DNA of 6,004 nucleotides, taken from an uncultured Pseudomonadota bacterium (lineage in GTDB: Bacteria > Pseudomonadota > Gammaproteobacteria > Burkholderiales > Usitatibacteraceae). The position numbers and the translations under genes are program-made. A model generated the notes under the pieces. It was not told the DNA's origin and made no database searches. It was given only the letters and a program-made list of their open reading frames with translations. Of the stretch, positions 1-5,174 are shown piece after piece. The stretch's first letter is position 1; each line of letters starts with the position of its first letter. The stretch covers positions 1-6,004 of the forward strand of contig CALEJW010000210.1 in NCBI GenBank assembly GCA_937898635.1. Reading direction: 5' to 3'.

Positions 1-291
1 ATCGGGCGTGGCCACTGCGGTCCACGTGCTGAACACGGGGAGGACCTCTGCCGTCGCCGCCGGCGCGGTCCCGTTCATGAGCCAGACGGCCGCGCGGCCG
101 AAGAACCCCTTCCAGAGAAGGTCGGTCTTGCCGTCGCCGTCGAAGTCGGCCATGTGCGTCACCGCCCAGCCGCTGCCGCTGGCGAGGATCTCGGAAGTCG
201 AGGTCGCGGCAAGGCCGTTCATCAGCCACACGGCCGCGCGCCCGTCGGCGTTCTGCCACAGGAGGTCGCTCTTGCCGTCCGCATCGAAGTC
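1..291 (-). repeat. 144-bp tandem coding repeat (48-residue FG-GAP/VCBS-type units)
   Basis: Two complete units lie at 291-148 and 147-4, and a third begins with the aspartate codon at 3-1, so the period is exactly 144 bp or 48 residues. Each unit starts with a D.D.DGK.D calcium-binding loop followed by LLW, then GRAAVWLMNG, then a tryptophan near the end (W956 and W1003). The units are clearly related at DNA level, for example around 214-245 against 70-101, but not identical, so the duplication is not recent. More units probably follow beyond the left edge. Confidence 0.85.
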
Positions 292-3033
292 CGGGCGGGT
301 GGGCGCTCGGGACTCGAAGAGGGAGATGTCCTGGTCCACGTCCGCGGCGGGCGCGTAGGAGTCGTCACCGGCCTGGGAGGCGCGGATCGTGCAGGTGCCG
401 GCGCTCACCATCGTGATCGTGCTGCCGGCCGCCGTGCACACGCCCGCGGTGAGCGAGGTGAACGAGACGGTGAGACCGGAGGTCGCGGTGGCCGAGACGC
501 CGAACGTGCCCGAGGCGACGAAGGCTTGCGGCCCGACCGCCGGGAAGGAGATGGTCTGGCCGAGCTTCAGGTTGGTGAGCGCGAAGTCGACCGGAGTCAG
601 CCCCGTCGAGGAGGCGGTGACGTTGTAGGGCCCGCCGCCGATCGCGTTTGCGGTCGCGGTGACTTGCGCGAGTCCGTTGGCGTCCGTCGCCACGGTCGTC
701 GCGGGCGCGAGGCTCGCGGAGGCGCCGGAGACCGGCGGCGTGAAGGTGACGTCCACCCCGGCGAGGCCGGTGCCGTCCGTGTCGGCCACTTTCACGACCA
801 GCGGCGCGGCGAAGGCCGCGTTCACGTTCGCCGATTGCGGCGAGCCGGAAACGAGCGCGAGCGTCGCGGGCGGCCCGAAGGGATTCACGCGGAACACCAG
901 GCCGTTGGTCGAGGAGGGCGCCCCGGAGAGCGCGCCCGTCGTGGTGTTGGTGAAGCCGCCCGTGGCGGTCGTGGCGCCGCCGAGCGAAAGGATGCGGTCC
1001 GGTGTCGCGGCGATGGCGTGCATCGTGTCGCTCGCGGCTCCGCCCACGAACCCGACGAAGGTCGGCGCCGCGCTCGAGAGGATCCTCGCGAGGAAGCCGT
1101 CCTGCAGGCCGAGGTTCGTGATGGCGAGCCCGCTCGTCGCGAGGACGGGAAAGCCGTTCGCGCCCGCGCCCGCGGCGTTGGTGTTGGCCGTGGTGCCCGC
1201 GACATAGACGCCGCCGGCGCCATCGACCGCGACCCCTTCGACCGTGTCGAAGCGCGTCCCGCCGAGGTAGCTCGACGCGTTCACCGTCGAGGCGTTGCCC
1301 GCGATGCGCACGACGAAGCCGTCCATGCTGCCCGAGGGCGCGGCCTGCACGCCGCCCGTGCCGAGCCGGATTCCGCCGTCGTCGGCGGGGAAGTTCGCCG
1401 AGCTCGTCTCGCCCGCGACGACCACCGTGCCGTCGAAGTCGATCGCCACGCCGAGCGCGCGGTCGGCGCCCCCGCCGGTGCCGGTGAGCAGGGTGTAGAA
1501 CGCGTTCGCGCCGTTCGCGTCCACCTTGGCGACGAACCCGTCGCTGTCGCCCGCCCCGGCGTTCGTGCGGAACGTGCCCGCCATCGAGGGCAGGCCGGCG
1601 GTCGAGTCGGTCTCGCCCGCGACGTAGGCGCTGGAATCGGCGGCGACCGCGATCCCGCGGCCCGCCTGCACGCCGCCGTTGCCGGCGAAGGAGCCGGAGT
1701 ACTGGGTCGTGTTTCCCGTCGCGTCGATCCGCGCGACGAAGGCGCACATCGCGCAGCCCGCGAACGATCCCGGCGCGGTGACGAAGGGAAAGTCCGTGCC
1801 GCTGGCGTAGCCCGTCACGTAGGCGCGACCGCCCCCATCGAGCGCTATCGCCATCGCCTGGTCGTCGCCGTTGCCGCCGATCACGCCCGAGTAGGTGAGC
1901 GTATTGCCCGCGGCGCCGAACTTCGCGACGAAGGCGTCCCGGTCGGCGGCGGCCTTGGTTCGCCGGAACGACGCGTCTCCCGTGCCCTGGAACGGAAAGT
2001 TCGTGGACGTGGTGCCGCCCGCGACGCTGATCGAGCCGTCCGAGGGCAGGACCGCGATGCCGGTGCAGGCGTCGAATCCGTTGCCGCCGAAGTAGGTCAC
2101 GAACTGCGGCGCGCCGGCCGCGTTGAATTTCACGAGGAAGGCGTCGTCGCCGCCGTTGGCGGTCGTGTCGTAGGCGCCCGCCACGGGAAGGTCCGTGGAC
2201 GCGGTGACGCCGCAGGCGTAGGCGTTTCCGGCCGCGTCACGCGCGACGCCGTAGACCTGGTCCGCGGCATTGCCGCCCACGAGGCCCGAGAACGCGGTCC
2301 ACGCGGGATCGAGCGTGAGCGCCTTCTTCGGGTCGTGGGCGCCGACCTCGAAGCCGAGCCGCCACGCGCCGGGGCCGGCGGCCTCGAGCGTGAACGCAAC
2401 CGGCACGACGCTGTCGCCGAAGGAGGAGGCCTGGTAGGCGACCGGGCGCTCGTCGCGCAGCCGCTTGCCGCCGACGCTCCACTCGACCGCGCCGTCATCC
2501 GTGATGCGCGCGTCCTCCGCGCCGCGGACCACGAAGGCGATCCTCGTGGCATCGGCCCCCGCGCCCACGTCGAAGTGGTACTTGATGCCGCCGGAATCGC
2601 CGGAGTAGGTGGCCTCGATGCCGGGCCAGAGCCCGCCGTAGCGCACCTGCGAGAAGCTCTTCAGCCCCGTGGCCCAGCCTTCACGCGCGCCGACGAAGAA
2701 GTTGTAGGTGACGCCGGAATCGCCCACGCCCTGCGGCGAGGAGGGATTCGCGGACGCGAACTCGTAGCGCAGCGAGGCGGTGGCGGCGGACTTGCCGGAG
2801 CCGTAAGCGGCCTGGCCCCTCGGCCGCACCTCGATGGCGCCCGCGGAATAGAGCACCGTGAGGTCCGAGGCGATGTTCAGGAAGCGGCCGCCCGCCTGCG
2901 ACGGCGGCACCTGGATGAAGCGGTCGCCGCGGCTCGCGACGGACTTCGCGGCGAGGCGCGTCCCCGGCGCCGCGACGACGGCGAAGGAACAGGCGAGAAG
3001 TGCGACGGCGAGGCCGGCACGGAACTTGGGCAT
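1..3033 (-). CDS. Large secreted SBBP beta-propeller / Ig-like / FG-GAP repeat protein, C-terminus cut by window edge
   Basis: Reading from the ATG at 3033 gives 1011 open codons and no stop before the left edge, so the gene is partial only because of the window. Residues 1-22 form a signal sequence (K3, R5, hydrophobic core, AVVAA cleavage region). About 38-245 resembles the N-terminal domain of SBBP proteins (DUF7948-like), with RYGGLWPGIEATYSG and a later LDPAW. About 246-716 holds seven SBBP repeats of the type GG..D...GIAVD..G.AYV.G.T.S..FP....DGFVAK. About 720-823 is a Big_1-like Ig domain (TDGTGLAGVDVTF, DANGLAQVTATA). About 824-907 is a second beta-sandwich module starting GQTISFP with a cysteine pair, C866/C881. 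FG-GAP/VCBS-type repeats begin at 915 with DFDADGKSD and DFDGDGKTD calcium-binding loops. GGAG lies 6 nt before the start. It is fourth in the collar operon, 29 nt after the third collar gene. Inferred role: extracellular adhesin or scaffold; the ligand is unknown. The domain calls are from memory of the families. Confidence 0.92.
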   Translation of the reverse strand, partial: MPKFRAGLAVALLACSFAVVAAPGTRLAAKSVASRGDRFIQVPPSQAGGRFLNIASDLTVLYSAGAIEVRPRGQAAYGSGKSAATASLRYEFASANPSSPQGVGDSGVTYNFFVGAREGWATGLKSFSQVRYGGLWPGIEATYSGDSGGIKYHFDVGAGADATRIAFVVRGAEDARITDDGAVEWSVGGKRLRDERPVAYQASSFGDSVVPVAFTLEAAGPGAWRLGFEVGAHDPKKALTLDPAWTAFSGLVGGNAADQVYGVARDAAGNAYACGVTASTDLPVAGAYDTTANGGDDAFLVKFNAAGAPQFVTYFGGNGFDACTGIAVLPSDGSISVAGGTTSTNFPFQGTGDASFRRTKAAADRDAFVAKFGAAGNTLTYSGVIGGNGDDQAMAIALDGGGRAYVTGYASGTDFPFVTAPGSFAGCAMCAFVARIDATGNTTQYSGSFAGNGGVQAGRGIAVAADSSAYVAGETDSTAGLPSMAGTFRTNAGAGDSDGFVAKVDANGANAFYTLLTGTGGGADRALGVAIDFDGTVVVAGETSSANFPADDGGIRLGTGGVQAAPSGSMDGFVVRIAGNASTVNASSYLGGTRFDTVEGVAVDGAGGVYVAGTTANTNAAGAGANGFPVLATSGLAITNLGLQDGFLARILSSAAPTFVGFVGGAASDTMHAIAATPDRILSLGGATTATGGFTNTTTGALSGAPSSTNGLVFRVNPFGPPATLALVSGSPQSANVNAAFAAPLVVKVADTDGTGLAGVDVTFTPPVSGASASLAPATTVATDANGLAQVTATANAIGGGPYNVTASSTGLTPVDFALTNLKLGQTISFPAVGPQAFVASGTFGVSATATSGLTVSFTSLTAGVCTAAGSTITMVSAGTCTIRASQAGDDSYAPAADVDQDISLFESRAPTRPDFDADGKSDLLWQNADGRAAVWLMNGLAATSTSEILASGSGWAVTHMADFDGDGKTDLLWKGFFGRAAVWLMNGTAPAATAEVLPVFSTWTAVATPD

Positions 3034-3039
3034 GGAGTT

Positions 3040-3043
3040 CTCC
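3040..3043 (-). promoter_or_regulatory. Ribosome binding site of the large SBBP gene
   Basis: On the minus strand GGAG sits 6 nt before the ATG at 3033. It fixes the start of a gene whose reading frame is easily missed because it is open to the window edge. The start also places a signal sequence at the N-terminus. Confidence 0.7.
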
Positions 3044-3062
3044 ACGGGATTCGGCGGCGCCG

Positions 3063-3572
3063 TCACGAGCGCGACGGGAAGATGCCCTGTAGCGCGATGC
3101 AGAAGTTCAGCACCAGGTAGGGCGGCAGGTTGTTGTGCGGCGCGTTGCCTCCCGAGTTCTGCAGGAGGGCGGGGCTCGTGGCGTCGGCGGGGCCGGGATG
3201 GTAGCCCTTCGCGCGCGAGAGCCCGGGGACGTTACCGGCCGGCGACTGGGCGCCGGCCGCGGCGCTCGCGTTGAGCGGGTGAGTGTGGAAAGGCATCTGG
3301 CTCGCGACGAGCGTCACCGTCTCGGTTCCTCCGGTCTCGCCGAAGCTGCGCGGCGTGAGGCCCGGTCCGCTGCCCCACTGCATGGGCAGGCGGCCCTGGA
3401 TGTTGGGCAGCCCGAAGGTCGTCCGGCCATCGCCGCCGTAGGTGGTCCCGACCAGCGAGAACACCGCGGTGTTCTGGGCGATGGACATCAGCTGGCCGTT
3501 GCAGAGGGCCCAGCCGGAGGGGGCGAAGTTGCAGCCGAACATCCGGACTTCGGCGAGGAACGGTTCGGACAT
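3063..3572 (-). CDS. Phage tail collar domain protein (microcystin-dependent/MdpB-like), third of three
   Basis: This 169-residue protein is of usual length for small tail-collar (PF07484/COG4675-type) proteins. The collar domain spans about residues 6-62, with GWALCNGQ at 20-27 and GTTYGGDGRTTFGLPNIQG at 42-60. Then come GPGL and the MPFHTH motif (H96, H98), a variable glycine/alanine-rich stretch at about 100-140, and the conserved end H146-NNLPPYLVLNF closing in GIFPSRS. No signal peptide or membrane segment is visible. The HxH pair recalls phage fibre tips in which such histidines bind metal on a trimer axis; that role here is inference. AGGA, overlapping the stop of the preceding collar gene, is 6 nt before the ATG, so the two genes are probably translated together. 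The large SBBP gene follows 29 nt after the stop. No prophage structural genes are nearby, which favours a standalone fibre or surface role. Confidence 0.93.
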   Translation of the reverse strand: MSEPFLAEVRMFGCNFAPSGWALCNGQLMSIAQNTAVFSLVGTTYGGDGRTTFGLPNIQGRLPMQWGSGPGLTPRSFGETGGTETVTLVASQMPFHTHPLNASAAAGAQSPAGNVPGLSRAKGYHPGPADATSPALLQNSGGNAPHNNLPPYLVLNFCIALQGIFPSRS

Positions 3573-3578
3573 GGGGAT

Positions 3579-3582
3579 TCCT
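3579..3582 (-). promoter_or_regulatory. Ribosome binding site overlapping the upstream stop codon
   Basis: AGGA is read 6 nt before the ATG at 3572. Its first two bases are the last two of the TAG stop (3583-3581) of the preceding collar gene. A ribosome ending on the upstream gene would therefore sit on this site, which implies coupled translation of the two collar proteins. Confidence 0.65.
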
Positions 3583-4090
3583 AGCTTCGGGAGGGAAAGA
3601 TGCCGGCGATGCAGATGCAGAAATTGAGCACGAGGTAGGGCGCCATGTTCTCGTGGGCCTGCGAGCCGCCGCCGATGTCCACGGCGCCCGCGCCGAGGTT
3701 CGTGTTGCCGGCTTCGGCATAGCCGCCGCGATGGGCGGCGAGCAGGTTGCCGGAGGCACTGGTGGCGGTCCCCGGCTTGTTCACCACGCCCACCGCGTGC
3801 GTGTGCTGCGGCATCTCGCTCGTGATGAGCGTGTGCGACTGCTCGCCGGAGCGCTCGCCGAGGCTGCGCGTGGACAGTCCCGGGCCGGTTCCCCAGTGCG
3901 TCGGGGACCTTCCCCGGAGGTCGGGCAGCGCGAAGGTCGTCCTGCCGTCGCCCCCGAAGGTCGTTCCCAGGAGCGAGAAGAGCGCCGAGTTCTGGGCGAT
4001 CGACAGGATCTGCCCGTCGCAGGTCGCCCAGTTGCGCGGCGGGAAGTTGAAGGCGTAGATGCGGATTTCGGAGATGAAGGCTTCGGACAT
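3581..4090 (-). CDS. Phage tail collar domain protein (microcystin-dependent/MdpB-like), second of three
   Basis: This 169-residue paralogue starts MSEAFISEIRIYAFNF. Its collar domain spans about residues 6-62, with NWATCDGQ at 20-27 and GTTFGGDGRTTFALPDLRG at 42-60. The MPQHTH motif gives H96 and H98, and the C-terminal block QAHENMAPYLVLNF gives H146, ending GIFPSRS. It is closest to the third collar protein: same length, same MSE start and same PSRS end. The central region at about 100-142 differs strongly, as expected for an exposed variable part. No signal peptide is seen. The start lies only 4 nt after the stop of the first collar gene and has no good Shine-Dalgarno sequence (a distant GGA at best), so translation probably depends on coupling. 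The function in this locus is unknown; a fibre or fibre-tip subunit is the natural inference. Confidence 0.93.
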   Translation of the reverse strand: MSEAFISEIRIYAFNFPPRNWATCDGQILSIAQNSALFSLLGTTFGGDGRTTFALPDLRGRSPTHWGTGPGLSTRSLGERSGEQSHTLITSEMPQHTHAVGVVNKPGTATSASGNLLAAHRGGYAEAGNTNLGAGAVDIGGGSQAHENMAPYLVLNFCICIAGIFPSRS

Positions 4091-4094
4091 GGTC

Positions 4095-4610
4095 TCAGTT
4101 CCGGGAGGGGTAGATGCCGAAGAGCGCGATGATGAAGCTCAGGCAGATGAAGGGCGGCATGTTCGGGTGCGACTGGCTCCCTCCGGCGGGCTGCACGGCG
4201 CTCGCGTGCATCGTCACGCCGGTGGCCGGGTCGTAGGCGGCAAAGTCCCGGTGCGCGGCGGGCACCGCGCCGGCGGGCTCGGAGAGGTGGCCCACGCCGG
4301 TCGCCGCGCCGGCGAGGTGGTTGTGCGCGGGCATCTGCGTGCTCACGAGCGTGACGTTTTCCGCCCCGGCCATCTGCCCGATCTGGCGGCTCGACAGTCC
4401 CGGTCCCGTGCCCATGTGCAGGGGAACCCGTCCGCGCAGGTCCGGAAGGTTGAAGGTGGTCACGCCGTCGCCCCCGTAGGTCGTGCCGAGCAGGGAGAAG
4501 AGGGCATCGTTCTCGGAGATCGGCAGCACCTGGCCGTTGCAGAATGCCCAGCCGTTGGGCGCGAAGTTGCCCGCGAACAGGCGAATTTCGCCGATGAAGG
4601 GGTCCGCCAT
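4095..4610 (-). CDS. Phage tail collar domain protein (microcystin-dependent/MdpB-like), first of three
   Basis: The 171-residue protein starts MADPFIGEIRLFAGNF. The frame is open much further upstream, but the start at 4610 is preferred: it has GGAG 7 nt upstream, it aligns with the starts of both paralogues, and the upstream extension is low-complexity and reads through the promoter region. The collar domain spans about residues 6-62 (GWAFCNGQ, GTTYGGDGVTTFNLPDLRG). H96 and H98 lie in MPAHNH, and H148 in QSHPNMPPF, with the end GIYPSRN. It differs most from the other two: two residues longer, N instead of S at the end, and V instead of R at position 50. It leads the operon, so the shared mRNA should start in the divergent region just upstream. 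Fibre subunit or surface protein is inferred. Confidence 0.93.
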   Translation of the reverse strand: MADPFIGEIRLFAGNFAPNGWAFCNGQVLPISENDALFSLLGTTYGGDGVTTFNLPDLRGRVPLHMGTGPGLSSRQIGQMAGAENVTLVSTQMPAHNHLAGAATGVGHLSEPAGAVPAAHRDFAAYDPATGVTMHASAVQPAGGSQSHPNMPPFICLSFIIALFGIYPSRN

Positions 4611-4617
4611 GGAATCG

Positions 4618-4621
4618 CTCC
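4618..4621 (-). promoter_or_regulatory. Ribosome binding site fixing the start of the first collar gene
   Basis: GGAG is read 7 nt before the ATG at 4610. This decides between the short 171-residue protein and an implausible upstream extension of about 160 residues in the same open frame. Confidence 0.7.
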
Positions 4622-4641
4622 GGGGAAGGGCGAGCGCGAGA

Positions 4642-4655
4642 ATCGCGATCGCGAT
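4642..4655. repeat. Perfect 14-bp palindrome in the collar operon leader (possible operator)
   Basis: ATCGCGATCGCGAT reads identically on both strands and contains the octamer GCGATCGC. It lies between the proposed minus-strand -10 box (4666-4661) and the first collar gene's ribosome binding site. The predicted transcription start, near 4654, would fall inside it. A dimeric repressor site or a short 5' hairpin are both possible. The symmetry is seen; the function is inference. Confidence 0.45.
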
Positions 4656-4660
4656 GCCCG

Positions 4661-4690
4661 ATACTAGCCCCCCGATGCCGGGACCGTCCA
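4661..4690 (-). promoter_or_regulatory. Possible sigma-70 promoter of the tail-collar operon
   Basis: On the minus strand TGGACG (4690-4685) resembles a -35 box, 4 of 6 matches. It is followed after 18 bp by TAGTAT (4666-4661), also 4 of 6 matches to TATAAT. The start would be near 4654, about 44 nt before the ATG. Both boxes are weak, so this is a candidate only; a regulated promoter would fit. Confidence 0.3.
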
Positions 4691-4707
4691 TCGGACTTTC
4701 GCCCGGC

Positions 4708-4738
4708 TTGCCTCGCGACGCGCGATCGGCACTACAAT
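4708..4738 (+). promoter_or_regulatory. Probable sigma-70 promoter of the Tat-exported DUF6916 gene
   Basis: TTGCCT (4708-4713) and TACAAT (4733-4738) are separated by 19 bp, slightly longer than ideal. The -10 matches 5 of 6. Transcription would start near 4745, about 34 nt before the chosen ATG. The in-frame ATG at 4737 lies inside this -10 box and so could not be on the transcript. Confidence 0.5.
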
Positions 4739-4740
4739 GC

Positions 4741-4765
4741 GCCATCGGCACCACGCCGCGATGGC
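4741..4765. repeat. 7-bp inverted repeat over the plus-strand transcription start
   Basis: GCCATCG (4741-4747) and CGATGGC (4759-4765) are exact inverse complements separated by 11 bp. The pair begins 2 bp after the proposed -10 box and ends 4 bp before the ribosome binding site. As the likely start is near 4745, the left arm would be mostly missing from the mRNA, so a DNA operator fits better than an RNA hairpin. In GC-rich DNA a chance match is possible. Confidence 0.3.
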
Positions 4766-4769
4766 CACC

Positions 4770-4773
4770 GGAG
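4770..4773 (+). promoter_or_regulatory. Ribosome binding site fixing the start of the Tat-exported protein
   Basis: GGAG lies 5 nt before the ATG at 4779. Two earlier in-frame ATGs (4737 and 4761) lack such a site. The choice of 4779 also puts the twin-arginine motif at residues 5-6, as expected for a Tat signal. Confidence 0.7.
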
Positions 4774-4778
4774 ACGAC

Positions 4779-5174
4779 ATGGGTTCGAACCGCCGCGCAT
4801 TCCTCAAGTTCGCAGGCCTCGCGCCCGCCGCCGCCGCCGCGGGCGTGGTGGCCCCGGCCGCGGCCCTCGCCTCGACCGCCGGGCCCCTGCGCCGATCGTC
4901 TTTCCTCGCCTGCGTCGGCGAGGAGTTCCGCTTCGAGACCGGCCCGTTCGCGCAGCGCGCCGCGAGCCTCGTCGCGGTCGCGCCCCTGGGAAGCGGCCCC
5001 GGCGCGCGCGAAAGCGAGGACGCGTTCCGGCTGGAGTTCGTGCCGGCCGTCCCCGGCTCGATCCCGCAGGAGTCGTACACCGTGACGCACCCCGGCCTCG
5101 GGCGCTTCGCGCTCTTCGTGAGTCCCAACGACGCCGAGGGCCGCGTCGTCGAGGCGGTGTTCAACCGGATCTAG
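4779..5174 (+). CDS. Tat-signal DUF6916-like small exported protein
   Basis: This is a 131-residue protein. Residues 1-32 are a textbook twin-arginine signal: NRRAFLKFAG at 4-13, an alanine-rich hydrophobic stretch, and a probable cut after AAALA. About 39-131 resembles DUF6916, a domain of unknown function: FLACVGEEFRF, then FRLEFVP, ESYTVTHPGLGRFALFVSP and EAVFNR at the end. The same layout is seen in the cytoplasmic protein at 5664-5984. Tat export implies that the protein leaves the cytoplasm folded. It is transcribed away from the three collar genes from the shared divergent region, which suggests joint regulation. My recollection that DUF6916 genes often sit beside small collar proteins should be checked by search. 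The biochemical role is unknown. Confidence 0.85.
   Translation: MGSNRRAFLKFAGLAPAAAAAGVVAPAAALASTAGPLRRSSFLACVGEEFRFETGPFAQRAASLVAVAPLGSGPGARESEDAFRLEFVPAVPGSIPQESYTVTHPGLGRFALFVSPNDAEGRVVEAVFNRI

Noticed and set aside
365..1747. Minus-strand open frame of 460 codons
   Set aside because: It lies in another frame of the same strand inside the SBBP gene and is extremely arginine-rich. The correct frame gives clear SBBP, Ig-like and FG-GAP motifs over the same bases.
3034..3062. Terminator or promoter between the third collar gene and the SBBP gene
   Set aside because: The 29-nt gap holds a ribosome binding site but no GC stem followed by a T run and no convincing -10/-35 pair, so continuous transcription is the simpler reading.
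154..3120. Plus-strand open frame of 988 codons
   Set aside because: It is antisense to the large SBBP gene. Its product is an arginine/glycine/alanine/valine-rich string with no domain and no ribosome binding site; the strong G/C bias at third positions of the true gene keeps this frame open.
3063..4610. Part of a complete prophage or contractile injection system
   Set aside because: Only collar-domain proteins are present. No sheath, tube, baseplate, spike, ATPase, terminase, capsid or lysis gene is seen in the window; flanking sequence would be needed to reopen this.
4645..4652. GCGATCGC as a cyanobacterial HIP1 element
   Set aside because: The octamer is present inside the palindrome, but a single copy in GC-rich DNA is not the dense recurrence that defines HIP1, and nothing else suggests a cyanobacterium.
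4737..4778. Earlier starts (4737, 4761) for the Tat-exported protein
   Set aside because: 4737 lies within the proposed -10 box, and neither has a ribosome binding site. 4779 has GGAG at 5 nt and sets the twin-arginine motif at the usual place.
4611..5090. N-terminal extension of the first collar protein up to 5090
   Set aside because: The extension is low-complexity, runs antisense to the Tat gene and through the promoter region. GGAG and alignment with both paralogues place the start at 4610.
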